This document shows, piece by piece, positions 11,972-26,500 of a stretch of 64,000 bases of DNA; the stretch's first letter is position 1; each line of letters opens with the position of its first letter. A model generated the notes under the pieces. That model had not been told where the DNA came from and ran no database searches. It saw only the letters and a list, made by a program, of their open reading frames with translations. The DNA is taken from positions 33,946,563 to 34,010,562 of the forward strand of contig CM060181.1 of NCBI GenBank assembly GCA_030549775.1, in the 5' to 3' direction. The position numbers and the translations under genes were made by a program. This DNA comes from Tamarix chinensis. Its lineage: Eukaryota > Streptophyta > Magnoliopsida > Caryophyllales > Tamaricaceae.

Positions 11972-12652
11972 ATAAATTTCACATTGTATATGGATTGGTT
12001 ATTTAGACTCAGTCATGAGAACCAAAGATGAAATAAAATCACTTGTTGACTCTTACTTAACCTTTTTTGTTTCCTTGTGTAAAAACACCTTATAATAATA
12101 TATCATAATAAAGAATTATTGTTGTAAATTTTTCCACAAAAAATAAAAATAAATAAAAATAGGTTATGTTAAATGAAATGAAGCAAAAGTTCGTCAATAA
12201 TCAGGTTGCCATGAGGATTGATTTATGTAGTTGGCTTTAGATTTATCCTTTAATTATTACTTTTTTCGGTTTATTATATAGTTAAGAAGTCTTAAGACTG
12301 TGAAAATGGTTTTACAAAAAAAAAAAACAAAAAAAACAACAACAACCGCGAAATACTGGCATAGAAAATAACGTCCAAAAAAACACTTGGAAAGTGGTTA
12401 TTTATGCTATATGTAAAGGGAATTATTGACTCAGGAAAAACAGAAAAGCAAACCTAAGTGTAGGGAGAGAATTTTGTCGGGGCAAAGCATATGGATCGAA
12501 AGTAGGGGGGAAATCAGTTGAGACAATCAAGGTATTGAGTAGGACTTTTCAGTGTTGATTATTCAGTAAACAAAAATGGATCCATAGACCACGTAGATAG
12601 CCTCTTACAGCATTCCACATGAAGCGTGATCCGTGATATTATGTACTTGTTC
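11972..12652. other. Upstream region of the CBM20 gene
   Basis: AT-rich single-copy-looking spacer with a poly(A)/CAA stretch at 12316-12348. No ORF or repeat family was recognised. The gene's distal regulatory sites, if kept, must be here. Confidence 0.4.
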
Positions 12653-12660
12653 TATATAAG
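12653..12660 (+). promoter_or_regulatory. TATA box of the CBM20 gene
   Basis: TATATAAG lies 110 bp upstream of the ATG at 12770. It is followed by a pyrimidine-rich leader at 12700-12760 typical of a plant 5' UTR, so transcription probably starts near 12685. The nearest repeat edge, an old LTR end at 11971, is only about 680 bp upstream, so the promoter space is short. Confidence 0.6.
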
Positions 12661-12769
12661 CCGTCCTTCCCTGGGTGTTGAGACTATTCTGATCACCAAC
12701 AGCAGACATCTTTTCTATCTTTTCTCTTTCAAAGGAACCTTTTTTTTTCCCTGGTAAGAAGAAAACGAG

Positions 12770-14147
12770 ATGGAAACTATCACTACTACCGGATCACCGC
12801 CAACTAAGATCGTGGCAGAATGTCACACCGCCAAGGGACTGCGCTTCCCAAAAACAACAGCAATTTCCATGCGCTCCGAGGTTAGCTTCCTGCAGCAGTC
12901 ACCCAAGATGACCCAAATCAACTCCTGTCACGCTAGTGTTGTTCCGCGCAAGACAATCCTCCACTCTCTTCCCATGACAAAGACGGAGGTATAGTTTATC
13001 ATTTACTTCCTTACTGATCCCGTATTTTACGTCTCTTTTCGTCGGACATATGAAAACATTTACGAATGGTTACCTATCTTTATGTCCTGGTTTGAAGTAA
13101 AGCATGCACAGTAGAGTCATGTTTCTGCCCCTGTTACCCCATACAAAACAATTCCTTAATATAACTGCAGCTTAGCTATATAAGCACAAATACGATAGTT
13201 ATGTGAATTGATCCTAGCTTTCTTTCATATATTACCCTAACTAACTGCATTCATGCATATGGTAATGATAGGCCGACATGGGTGCCGACACTGTGAAAAG
13301 CGGAATTGAAACATCAGGTAATCATGAATCGCACCCAGGCAGGAAAAATCTCATTCCGTCCAGTCCATTGCCGTTGTACTCCCTCCCTGATGAATATATG
13401 AAACTTATGGTAAAAAAAAATGTACCTCTTTCAGATCCAACAAGGGTCACTAGCGTCAGATTCCAGATGCAGAGAAAGTGTAGTTATGGAGAGCACTTCC
13501 TTCTGGTAGGCGATCATCCCATTCTTGGATCATGGGATCCCTCAAAAGCCATACCACTCCACTGGTCAGAAGAGCATACATGGACCACTGATCTGGTACG
13601 TCTCAAACGAAATCCAACCCCCCCCCCGGCCCCACACACACATGGCCGGGCATACCATAATACAGTATATATGCATTGCAGGCTTTGCAGCAAATTAATC
13701 CTAACTACTCTTTGGTCATGGCAATTAATTTTCGTTGTTATATATGATGATGATTAGGACATGCCGATTGGCGAATGTATCCAGTACAAATTCATACTCA
13801 AGAACCCCAAAGGTGATATCCATTGGCAACCAGGCCCAGACAGGTTCTTCCGCTCATGGGAGACAGATAACATGTTTGTTATCAAGGAGGATTGGGAAAA
13901 AGCCTCAAACCAGAAGATAAGTGAAGAGGAAAAAATCATGGACATGAATAATATGAAGATGGCGCATGGAAGGGCTGGCCAGATCAGAGGAGGGATGTCA
14001 GGAAAGAAGAAGTCGGATCATGAATTAGAAGATGAAGAAAGTTGGATAGATCCCATTTTGTCGTCTGATGAAGCATTGGCTAAGGATCTTAAAAAATCTA
14101 TGGTTGCTGACTCCTCCATTGCTACTGATAAGTCTGCTTCAGACTAA
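12770..14147 (+). CDS. CBM20 starch-binding domain protein, probably plastid-targeted (4 exons)
   Basis: Exons by GT..AG junctions: 12770-12988, 13272-13317, 13435-13595 and 13758-14147, giving 271 residues. Residues about 93-180 look like a CBM20 starch/glycogen-binding fold: VRFQMQ start, VGDHPILGSWDP at about 113-124, LHW at 130-132, then IQYKFIL (150-156) and WQPGPDRFF (165-173). Conserved tryptophans in these blocks are the usual sugar-stacking residues of the family. The first 73 residues are rich in Ser/Thr and basic residues with few acidic ones, as in chloroplast transit peptides (inference). The tail after about residue 190 is charged and has no catalytic domain, so the likely role is binding alpha-glucan or tethering something to it, not hydrolysis. 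It resembles the plant family that includes Arabidopsis At5g01260 (from memory). Intron 2 (117 bp) is open and in frame, so a 310-residue retained form is possible. Confidence 0.88.
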
Positions 14148-14940
14148 AACATGCCATGCCGGCCACAGTTCTGATGACCAGAAACATGACAGGACTAAAT
14201 TATAAGGATTGTTTTTGTTATATTTCGGGTCATTTTGATCAATAAGCTAAGATATTGATGTTATTCGCACTTCCTCTATTTCTCTTATTTCCCTTTTCCC
14301 GTTCCCCCTCCCCCAATTAGGTAAGTTCTTATTTTTTTTTTCCCATTTCATTACGAGCATGCAGATGCAGCAACGTACACTGATGTACTCATAAGCAGCT
14401 TGTTGCGCTACACACAGAGTATCAACGTCCTTTTGTTGTTCCTCGATTTTTATCTTTCTCATGATTGAACGCCTGAGTTCTCTCTCTTCTTATATTTAAG
14501 AAAGAATTAAGAAGCAAAAAAGCAAGCTGAAAATTTTATGAACTCGGTAACTTTTTCAGTATGCTACTCAATCCACTTCCCTCTTTGTTCTGCGAGGAGG
14601 TCTACGATTCTGTAATTCCATTGTATCATACTGGAAAGAAGATGAACAAAAATCACAATTGTTCATGTAGTAAGGCAGGCACTGGCCATTTTCTCCCAAC
14701 AGTTGAAATAAAACCCAAAATCCAGAAGAGTATCAAGGCAAGGGAAGTGGAACAATACATCCATGATCTACTCGTCTTATCCCTCTGAACCGCAGGAATT
14801 CCACAACAAAATATTGCACTGTACCTAAGCTAAGCTCTTTGAACAAGGCACCAGCTGCTGACTTTCCTGCTGACATTCAAACCCACAGCGTAATTAGGAC
14901 AATAAGACTTTTTTTAGAAAATATTTTCCATTTTTCAAAA
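14148..14940. other. CBM20 gene 3' flank
   Basis: The 3' UTR probably runs to about 14250. AATAAG near 14242 is the best poly(A) candidate but is not canonical. The rest is single-copy-looking spacer with short random ORFs only. No second gene was recognised. Confidence 0.4.
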
Positions 14941-15145
14941 AATTTAAAAATCATATTCATAATTATTATTTTTCATTTTCTTGATTGAAAAATATGAAAA
15001 CACCATCCAAGGGAAAAAAAAAAACAACCTAAACTATATTTTTTGAGTTTGTTATATAAATATAAATTATTATTTTCTACATATTTTCGAAATGAAATAA
15101 TATTATTATAATTATTATAATTATTATTATTATTATTATTGATGT

Positions 15146-15177
<32 letters not shown>

Positions 15178-15770
15178 CTATGATATCATTATTAATAATC
15201 GTACTAATTATATTAATTGTATTATAATTAATATTTAATTAATTTTTTACAATTTAGTAATATTAATAATACCAAGATTAAAAAAACAATTATTAGTGAT
15301 AATAATAATAATAATAATAATTTTTTAATGTTACTAAAATTATTATTAATAATAATAACACTGTTAATAAAATAATATTAATAAAAGTATTACTATTATC
15401 ACTAAACAATAATAACAAACATATTACCCTTTTATTACTATTATTTAATGATTAATAATAATATTAATATTCACAAGATTTTTATTACAAATATTTTAAA
15501 TTTTATTAGTAGTAACGATAAATCTATTATTGTTATTAATTTCATTAATATTGCTAAAATAATATTAATTTTTTATTATTAATAATAAAATTATTATTAT
15601 TTATTTATTATTAATAATAAATTATATTAATATTATTTTCATTATTAAGTAAACATAATATTTTCATTTAAATTATTAACAAGAATAACTCTAAAAATAT
15701 TAAACATCATTAATATCATTGTTGTTTTTTACAAATATAATATTATTATTACTTAGGAGGAGGAGCATCA

Positions 15771-15834
<64 letters not shown>

Positions 15835-15840
15835 ATTTAG
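14940..15840. repeat. AT-rich trinucleotide tract with a pure (ATT)n run
   Basis: Dense TTA/TAA/ATT triplets in both phases, ending in a pure run at about 15772-15831. It resembles the ATT zone of the long LTRs, but no LTR leader or conserved block was found around it. Confidence 0.8.
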
Positions 15841-16099
15841 AAAAAGTTGAAAATTTTTAAATTTCTAAATTTAGATGTTCATTTTATAATAAGAATAAAT
15901 GTACATGTTTTTTTTAGTTTTCTATGATAAACTATTAATTTGTTTTTCATAGAAAATTTGAAAATTGAAATGGATGGCAAGACCTTTCTAAAAGTATTTT
16001 TTTCTAAAAGTAAACGCACTTTACATTTTTGGATATCCTTAGTACAATAAACAACAGATGTAACATCAAATGGACATCTAAAGCAGACCTTGAACTGGA

Positions 16100-16350
16100 T
16101 AACAAGACCCACCATGTAGATGGTTGCTAAATATAACTTCTATTCATATAGCTCATCGAAAACTGATTCCCTCACTTGGGAATCTCCACCATCCCTATCC
16201 CCTAAGATACGGTAAAGGTTGGAAAATCACAAGATACACCACAACAACGCAGGTAATGAGGTCAACTGATACACTGAAACCACAAGGAGTCGAACCCAAA
16301 CCATATTACTGGCCTCATTCGGCTGCCAACACAGCATTCTTCATCAAGAC
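16100..16350 (-). mobile_element. Possible tRNA-derived SINE fragment
   Basis: Minus-strand GGTTCGACTCC at 16286-16296 matches a pol III B box. A poor A-box candidate (TGGCAGCCGAATGAGG) lies about 30 bp upstream on minus near 16326. No cloverleaf could be drawn and no tail or TSD was confirmed. Confidence 0.25.
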
Positions 16351-17067
16351 GCATCCTTATGTTTTCACGAACTAAGCAAAGTCCCAAAAGCATCTATTTA
16401 GACTTAAGAGGACATATGATGGAAGATAGATCAGCAACGAATGTGGACATCGATACCAAGGGAACTAGACTGATGACAGCCTTTTGTTCTCTTCAGTTCT
16501 TTTTCCTTGGGAGAAAAGGTTAAGGGTAATGTTGGAACGTGGACGCAGAGAAACGTTCCTTAAATATATTTTGTTCTACGTACATTTCGAAAAAAATAAA
16601 AAATAATAATAATAATAAAACCAACAAGAACAACAAAACGTATTCACAATGGGAGACGCTGGATCTCCTGGCATTACTGGTTAAGGAATGAAGGCATCTG
16701 CTGCAGTATTTCTCAATGTCCATTGAAGTTGACAAGCACAGAAGATCTTACATGAGTAACTTCCAAACAGAAATAAGCTTGAGTATGCAGTTCCAGCAGC
16801 AGGTAACATGGTTGCTAATCGAGAAAAACGATACATGATTGATTCATCAACTTATGTGTACAAATTTACATGCCAAACTGTTGGCATTGGTCAAGCACAT
16901 CCTATGATCAACTAGTGATAATCACGTCAACCAACCAAACGGCTACTTGGCAAGAAAAACCTTAGTACATTATGCAATGGGAGGTATGAAAGGGATCCAC
17001 AATTTAAAGACGATGAGAAGAAAGCAGGATCCTCACATGCACCACAGAAATCAGACATCCATTCTCT

Positions 17068-17595
17068 CTATGATCTGCGACGATCATCTTCACGCCGTTC
17101 TCTACGGTGCCTCGAAAAAGAATCACTACCATGGGAGGACCTTTCCTCTCTTTCTCCTTTCCTGCTTTCCCTTACCCTTTCCTCCCTCCCTTCTCGATAG
17201 TCCCTTCGATCGTAATCTATATCATGCCTCCTTGACCTCCTGTCTCCCCTCCTATCACGATCATCTTGAGAATTTGATTCAGGTTCATGCCTGGGTAACC
17301 TCTTCTCAGCTGTTTTTCTATCTGGGTTTTCACTGTGCCTTCCCTTGTCTCCCCTGTCTTTATCCCTAGAGTCTGTTTCACCAGACCTGTGATAGCTTTC
17401 AACAGCGTCCTTCACCCTGAAGCTTCTTGCATGACGATCATCAGCTTTCTGTCTCTCTGCTTCACTAGAATCAGGATCACCAGTCCTCCGTAAATTACTC
17501 AAGCTTTTGTTAGGCTTCCTAGGATCGTCAGCCTTATCATGTCTCCATCTTGAACTTTTATCCTCCTCTGCCCCCCAGCCAGTGTTTGCAGCTCT
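17068..17595 (-). CDS. RBMX2: RBMX2-like gene, last coding exon (RD/RE/RS-rich tail)
   Basis: Acceptor TATCTAG|AGAGCTGC begins RAANTGWGAEEDKSS, the segment that follows the CCCH finger in plant homologues. It continues for 175 codons to TAG at 17068-17070. The tail is low-complexity with alternating Arg, Asp, Glu and Ser. The link to exon 3 rests on the conserved junction sequence and matching phase. Confidence 0.88.
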   Translation of the reverse strand, partial: RAANTGWGAEEDKSSRWRHDKADDPRKPNKSLSNLRRTGDPDSSEAERQKADDRHARSFRVKDAVESYHRSGETDSRDKDRGDKGRHSENPDRKTAEKRLPRHEPESNSQDDRDRRGDRRSRRHDIDYDRRDYREGREERVRESRKGEREERSSHGSDSFSRHRRERREDDRRRS

Positions 17596-20500
17596 CTAGA
17601 TACAGAAGATATAAGAAACAACTATAAGACAGAATCAATAAGAAATCTTCTGATCGTAATTGAAGTTATGCCACAAAGAGAAAAATATTAAATAAGACAG
17701 CTATAGGAGAAGCAACAATGATAAGGGCCAGGAAACGAGAGAGGAGAAACAACGCAATTTAAAATTAAATCACAATTTCTAACCAAAGCAGAAAGTCAGA
17801 AACTCCTCAGACAAAATGCAAGAAGACTTACAGGACCAAAAATCTTCTCAGCAAGTATGAATGAATCATGTAAAGAACAAACCAAGACACCAAAAAGAAA
17901 GGAGGAATGGATTACGATGACAAAAAAATAATTGAAATGTCATAGATCCAGCCTTAATCTAGCTAAATGTCAAAAAATCTTTATACAAGAAACTATTGTT
18001 CACAAAATTCTTACACAATATTTTTACAAAAAATGGTATGTGACCATAAAAATTCCCCACATGACCCCCATTGTTCCATCTCATTTTCTTGCACAACTAT
18101 TTCTTTTTCACCCTCCAACGACCACTGCCATCTCTTTGACCTACTTCATTTCTACCAGCTACACACCTACTTCTGCTTTTGCTATCATGCCTACCTCCTA
18201 CCTTCAGTGGCCGACACTTTCTCAAGTCACTGACAAGAAATTCAATGTGTTATTTTTATTTTACTATTATTAGTACCATAATTAATATTTTTTATATTAT
18301 TACTATTACCATTGTCATCATTATTATCATTAATTTTATATTATTCTTATTATTATCATTTTACTGATCTAACTGATAAGTTTTAAAAATAAGCCAAGGA
18401 ACGTTAGTCATAACTTCTAGCTCTTTCTCTTCATACCCTCCCTCCTATCTTTACTAGAAGCTAAGCCCTCAGCAATATCAAGGTTTATAAACACTCAAGA
18501 AGCACAGACCTGCATATCTGCATCCCTCGGGCCTAGATAAGGTTCAATTTTAGGTAGACAAAAATTGCCAATGACGTCTTTCTACTGATGACAGTCCCTA
18601 ACAAGATTGATGTCGTATGCTTAATATTTATTTAAAAATACAAAAGAAAATAATGATATGGACAATTATGAAGATTTGACAAAAAACGAAATAACGAGGA
18701 TCAAGAGAGAGAGAGAAGGAAGGTGTTTAGGGTGCTCTATAGCGATACCAATGTAAGAAAAGCCACATTTTTTGGATAACGAGATGAATAGGCCAACCAA
18801 ACAATTTAAGTCAAAGGTAGTTGATAATAGGATATTTTGGGAACTAAGTGTTGGAACTCTAGGTTCTACAGGAACGGAAACAAGAATGCAGGAAAAGGGG
18901 AAACTCAATTCTCAGAAGCGTGGGAAATAAAAACGTAAAAAAATGGTGAAAAACTAATAATAATTGTTTACATATAAAGGATTATTTTATTGATTTTACA
19001 AATATAAATACAAATACATAATTAATATCACTATTTTTCATCATCAGACATCTACTAAACTAGTGTAAATCTTCATAATTGTCGGTTTAAACTTAAGATA
19101 AATTAGTCACAAATCCAAATTCAAAGTTTATATGTGAGGGTTGTAGGCTTTTCAAAATGTAAGAAAGTGATGGTTGAAGGCTTCAGAGAGGCGAGAGATT
19201 GAAATTTTGGCCAAAATGTTGTTGTTTTGGTTTTTTTTTTTCTCAAAAATGCTTTGGAGACGGCTTTGGAGTTTCTACTTTGCACTCAAGTTTTCGTTTG
19301 GAAATGTTTGAAAAACAGGAAAACACGCAGAAGTCTCCCTGCAAAATGAACACGTAGAAGTCCCCATGCAAAATGGTTTTGGAGTTTCAGGGTGCTGGTT
19401 TTTTGGGTTCTTTTGCCTTTTATCAAACGTACACTAACAGGTGAAATTCCTAGGCAAAATAAAGTTGAATTCAGCATCTAGATAGAAGCATGCAACTAAT
19501 AGGCAATAGCATATACCATTCTGCAGCATAAACAATACTCTAACCATAATATATAGCCAGAGACAGTGCGCTGATGGAAAACTTACAAAGGGAAAAAAGG
19601 TGAAGGCAAAATTAATATCAGTCAAATTTGAAGAAATGGGCATCAACGCCTCATGGAAACTAACATTATCAATACAAGACTAGACCAGCTGATCCAACTG
19701 ATCAGAGCATAATAGGCCAGTTAAGAGTATTGTTGATGCTACTTTATATCAGTCAATTATGAATTCATATTGTTAACGCTAGATTAAGAAACGTAGTAAA
19801 AAAAGATTACACTAAATTGACTCAAAAAAATGGTTCAACCAGTCAATACATCTGAAACCGGTTGAATAAGTTTATATCACGTCTGCAAAATTAGTCACTC
19901 AAATTTGAATCTATATGGGCATCAACACGTCAGGAAACTATCATTATCAATACTGAACCAGGCCAGCCAACCCAACAGATTAGAAGATAATAGACCAGTC
20001 AAGAAACAGTACAAAAAGGATTTCATTGAACTAAGTAGGAGAAAAAAATGGTTCGACCAGCCAATACATCCGAAACAGGTTAAATCAGTTTATATTACTT
20101 ATGCCGCTTAGTATTCCCGGCCGTTTTAGTTGCACCGTATCTAGTTCTCCCTTCTTTTCTCCTCGGCCGGCCCTCATAGTTCATATTTTAACACATCCCA
20201 TCGCTACATGCTCTTTGGTTGTCAATATAGACCAAATATAGAATATATCTAATATTTATTTGAAAACACTATTTATCAATTTGATTAACTTTTGCAAGAA
20301 TATAGAAAGGACAAACTGTATGTTATATATACACACACAAACACACACACACACACATACATACATATCTATATGAATATCTTATTTGATCCAAAGAGTA
20401 TTAAAATATCATTATAAAAGTTCGAACTTAAAAGATGAATAAATTTCAAAAACTCAGCACCAACAAAAAGTACATATTATGTTATTTTGTTAAAATAATC

Positions 20501-23500
20501 AATAAATACGTAATTTTTCCCAGATCGGTTAATCTGTTCCACAATCTGCAGTTGCAAAAACTAGACCAGGTATCCTAAATGTTAGATTGGTTTTTGCAGA
20601 TACCGAATTGGTTTTTCAAATGCTAGTTCTTTTAACAGCCCTACCAACAGCATTGTTAAACTCTTTTTTATTACTTTTAAGTGATCTTATCTTACTTGTA
20701 ATGGACAAATAATGAACTTATAAGCTTATCAAATAACCAAGGGTAATATTATTTGTGTTTTATTAAGCTTACTACTCTGTGATTATATATTAGGTTTATT
20801 ACATAAGTTTTATATCATTTATGTTATAAAAATTAAGTCATTTGGAATACAAAATCGACATCAAAATATAATATACTTAAACAATATGACATTTACATTA
20901 ATAGTATACCAATGTATCTACTATCAACATACTTACGTCCTTTTGATACTCTATTATGTCTAGATACACTATTACATAATTATACCAATGTAATATTTTC
21001 TCACTCATCACAGAACCTACTGACCAATAAACTTGAAGCCAATATCAGCAGCTAAATACTTTAAAGAAGATAATATGTGCTATATGAAAATAAAGATACT
21101 ACCATATGTGAGTGAAGATACATACATGCAAATAAAGATATTACCATAAAATTCTCAGAATACAAATATAGACAAATCAAGTTTATGTGGAGCTAAACAT
21201 AACAATACTATGCATCCAGATATAATCTTAATATCACGAACATCTAAATATTCTAACACAGACAACACAAGCATACTTCTAAAATAAAAGACACTATGAA
21301 ACTAATAATAAATTTATCACACAAGGTAGATAAATATACTACTACATAAAGATAAATACACTACTATAGACATTCAATGATTATAACATAGATAGCACAA
21401 GTATATTTTGGAAGTTTGAATCATTTATGGCCAAAATACTTTTCTTTTTGTTGATGGTTAGAGAGATAAAAGAGATAGGGAAGAAATAAATTTTCTAGAC
21501 ATTGCCCTGAGGGAATCATATTTTTGTAATCTATTGATGCTTCTAATGTTCTCACTGATGCCCAAACATAATGCAATTTGTTTGGTGAGTCTTAGACTCG
21601 TCGCAGCAAATCTACCGAAGACAGTCAGAGAGCTTCAGAAAAATTAGAGAAAATAGTGAGAACACTGAGAGATAAAGAGAAGTGGGAAATCTGAGATTAT
21701 AGTATTAAGAATAGAGACAATCGGGCACCAAGGTTTCGAGGACCTGGCTACCTCCCATACACCAATCCTTTTCTTCCCCACCCCCCCCCCAAATTCCTTC
21801 TAGACTCCCTACTCATTTTATACCAGATTCCCAATGACCCTACACCCACTAAATCAGAAAAGGGTAAAGTGACCCAGCGGTCACTGACAAACCCCCCTCC
21901 CTCTCTGCAACCCACTTAACTGACTCATTACCTAAAAAAGGAAAATTATAAGAAATCAACAGAACAATGGACCCATATCCAGCACCCCGCCTTACTCATC
22001 TATCCTTTTACCTCTCCTCACATAGGTGTATTTTATGATTGGCCTATCAGTGAGATAGCAGAAATGCTTTGCCCAGACAATGTTATTCCCATAGTGACCG
22101 ATAATGCACCCAGTAAAAAAAAAATCTAAAATTGTCAGGTTGAAACGCACAGCCTGTTGTTTGAATTTGGTATCGAAGGACAGCACAGAAATTCCAGGTA
22201 GAAATTTTAGTCCAAATTGGTTCAAAGTAACTGGCTATTTGTTGGAAGTGTGCTTTGTTAAGAAAAAGACCTAATTCGAGAGAAGTTTTGTGCCCAAATG
22301 TTACTTGTTCTGCGACCACCTTCATTAATTTGAAGATAATGATCATATATTAGACTTTCAAGCTATGTTAACAGTGAGGATTACAACAATTGGCATGGCT
22401 CCTGGGCAATGGTAATTAACGCTTCTAAGGCCAGAAATTATGGAATGATTGCTAGGTGGCTTCTAGGACTGTTGGTCCACTAACTAGATGTTTATTGCAT
22501 CTTAGTAATTTGATGAAAACCCATGTTTGGGATATCATTATGAAGTCATGCTTACATCCGAGGCATTAAGGAGATTTTCTTACCTTTGAAGATATTGTAT
22601 GGGCCTTATTTGGTCACTAACGAAAATCAATGAGATACATTTCTTCCAAAAGATTTAATGGCTATGCTATTGCCCATTAGTTGAATCCTGCATTTCAATA
22701 TGATAATATAAACAAGATTTGTGTGAAAGGAGAAATTGTGGTAAGAGGTCTAGAAATGATAAGTTTATTCTTGGAGACCATTACGAATGCCTTTTTGGGT
22801 CAGGCCCAAAGGGGCCTAGCCCAGTCTCAGCCCTAAGGCAATGGACTTAGGCTTTAGTTTTTATTAATAGGTGGCAGCCTTTAGCTCAAATAGCCCATAT
22901 TATATACTAGAGCTAATGTGTCTTATTAATAAAAGACTTGTTATTTGCTTAGCATGGCCTAAGCCTATTAACTTACAATAGCCAATAAATAGGAGAATAG
23001 GGGAAGAGTAATAGTCCATGTTGACTCTAGCCACCTTGCTCTCAACTCTCTCTCCTTCTCTCTCTGTCTCACCTACACTCAAACCTTAGCCACCAATCCC
23101 TCCCACACAAGGAGGCTGACAACCACTCTCCTCTCCTCTTGAACTTTCAACCACTGGGAAGGGCAAGGACTCAAATACAACCCATCCCACTATTAAAATC
23201 ATCCACCCTGCTTCCTTATAACCCGATCCGGAACCCAAGACCATAACAACTTGATAGTAGAGCCAAAGTTAGGGAGGCCTTGGAAGCAAAAGTAGACAAG
23301 TTTGTGGCAGCCGTGGAAATTGTTCATAAAAAGGTGGAACAAAGGCACCAATCCATGGAAGCCCACAAGGCACAAAGTAGGGATGTGAAGAAATTCAGAA
23401 TGCAAAAATCCAACCTGGTTTTAGTCACAAGGATATCCAACATTAAGGATATCTAGACTTTTACCAGATTATCTGATCCAGAGAAATATTCGATATTTTG

Positions 23501-26500
23501 TTGATTATTTCAACAATACATCATAATATTGTGTTTTTATAGTTTTAAGTTTTTTAAATGTATTTATTTTTATATTTTAAACTTTTATAATAATATTTTA
23601 ATATATTTTTTAAATATAAAAATTTTAAATAAGAATTATATGAATATTAACTAATATATGGTCTTTCCTTTTAAAAATCAAGTTATTAAAATTGATAAAA
23701 TAATATTTTCACATGAATACTGGATATATTCGAATCCAGTCCATATCTAGTCTGTATTTTTTAATTATCCAGGATTCAAATGTTCGGTCTAAAATACACA
23801 GAGCAGACATTCTAAAAAAATATCTGAATGGTTATGAATATCTAGCTTTACACACCCCTAACACAAAGAGTCCCCCAAAGAATTTAGCGAAATACAAAAA
23901 TAAAGTAGAGTATTCTTTGAAACGTCAAAAGAAATGGAAGAATATAAAGCTCTAATAGTAAAGCAAGCCCTCAAATATGCACAAGAAACATCCAAAAATT
24001 CAAACAAATGTGAAGACAGGCTACCAAAATAACCAGCTCAACAGAGCAAGAGAACACACTAAGCTAGGCGTCACAAAGGTTAATCAACCACTAGTCACAA
24101 TCACAATCAAAGAGCAAGGTGGTAACCTACCACATATAGTCCCTCCTCCCCACTGGTAATGTCTCTTGCTATAAACCCTAGTATTTTGTGGGGCCTACTA
24201 AGTTCCCCTTGTTAGAATCAAATTTTCACTTAAAATCATTTTGGAGGCTCACAGTCGAATCATAGGATCAAAAAATATAAAACCAATACACTACAAAATA
24301 GCATATTTAAAGTTGAAATAACACAAAATTACACACTTTATCTCTCATGCAATCACTAATTAACTTGTATTAACTTAAAATTTGCACAAATTATTGAAGT
24401 AGTTTTATAATTTAGGAACTATATTAAGTCAACATCATATATAAATTATTAAATGAAGAGTGAAAATTATAATGAAACCATGGATAAAGGAAACATAGAA
24501 ATCATTGCATTTAAAATATACAATATTGTCGGCATTAAAAAAACACAAAAAAGAAATTGAATAATGAAATAAACAATGAAACAAGGGAATAGTATTTATT
24601 ATCATTCAAGAAGAATAAAATCTATAAAAAAAATTATATTGCTTTTTGAAATTTCAATGAATAAAGAAAAAAAAAGTTTGGGTTATATGCACGCATATTA
24701 AGTTACTATATAAACCATGTATACAACTTAGACTTAAAGCTTGTTTGTATCATGAAGCTGACATAACCATACAAAATTAAGAAAAAATATTAATTTTGAA
24801 CTAAATAGAAGTTAATAATTAAAAATATTGTAAAATTTAATATTATCATTTTACTATTTAGATGGAGATTGCAATTTTTTTCAATATTTACTTCAACAAT
24901 CAACTTTATTATTTTAGTAGTATCTCAGTCACACTTTATTCGCATCAACTCATTTTCAAAATATGTTGGAAAAAGGGAGAAAATATATTTCAAGATAAAT
25001 GGAAAGAAAAAATTATAGTTATTATGAACCGACAACTTTCAGTAAGATTCACCAAGAGGGAGTACTCCACCTATGATCGTATAGAGGATCATTTAGGGTG
25101 GCTCAATTGTTGCAATCGCCTTTTTTTTCTTGAGACTACCTTAATCTAAAGGAAGATAAGATGGGCCTTACATCTTACCAGCTAACCAAAGAGGCCCAAC
25201 TATGGCATTACAACCGAGCGTTGTAGGAATTGGACCTCAACCCAAAATCCTTCAAGCAATAATTTAATATGAGGTTTAGCTCGTTCTTTAGAATAATGCC
25301 CTTATAGAATTGATCAAATCATCTCAGACTAGGTTGGTTTGGGGCCACCAATAGTAGTTGCAATCCCTCTTATCCTAAGCCACGACAATCTAACCTAATC
25401 AACAAGTAAATTTCTTTGTCGCCCAATTGTCTTATTCTTTGAGATAGTAAAACCCCAAACCTTGATCATGGCTATGAGTCTGGCTTGCGCCTATGAAAAA
25501 AGGCCTTGGGAGGGCGAGCGACAATAAGTTTCAGTAAACCTCACCTACTATTGATGTGGCACAAACCAAAGCTCCAAAGTTAACAACCCAACTGCCCTTT
25601 TTTTACGTCGAAGGTAGAGACAAATGGTAATGCTAGAACAATGAGAAATAGAGTCATGTTCAATTGTGATGAAACATTTATCATAGATCATAAATACAAA
25701 AGGTTATTCTAAATTGAAGTAGACAAGAGGAATTCACAAGAGACTAGAAACAAAAGGAGATGTCTAGAAGAGAAAGCTAAGATATCTTACATGTTATCAT
25801 GATAAGGGTCAAGAACTACCAACGTATGTAGCAAAAAACTATAATAGTCGGATAGGTGGAGTCCAGCTCACAACTTCATCAGACATGAAATAATATATCA
25901 ACAAATATGCTAGTACACAGCCCATATATATCAAGTTTTTACTTTTTAGCCTCTCAAGTTGCAAATAAATGCATGGAAAATACAATATGTATCGACTGTT
26001 AGGCTCTTCCTCACTCAACAAGCAAGGTTACAAGAGACGGCGGTTAATGATGAAAAAGTACCGAGTCTAGGTACTAGCAAGGCCATCGCAAATTCAGATG
26101 GGAAAAGGCACGTATCAATTGAATTCCTTGCCATACCCTTGGATGGGTTCGACCTACACTTGGGTTGTGCAATGTGGGTTATATTATGGGACTTATCTAC
26201 TTTAAACATGATGATTTAGATTGGAGACCAACGAGTAGTCACATGGTCACACCCAAAGATGTCCCAAAGCTCGCACACGGGCAATTGACGAAAAGGAAGC
26301 AAATCAACTTATGCTAGGAAAGGCATTGCTCAACTTTGTCAAGTTATTCAATGAGCCTACCACCCTTTTATCACCTAGATCTCACTGTATCCCCGTCCAA
26401 GTTGGACTGAACCAATTGTTGTTTGTCCCTAATGGCACCTATACATTCAAAAGGAGGAAATCAAGAAATTATGCCAAGTGTTGCTCTAATAAGGGAACAT

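Noticed and set aside
16286..16296. tRNA gene (B box GGTTCGACTCC on minus)
   Set aside because: No acceptor stem or anticodon arm could be drawn; kept only as a weak SINE candidate.
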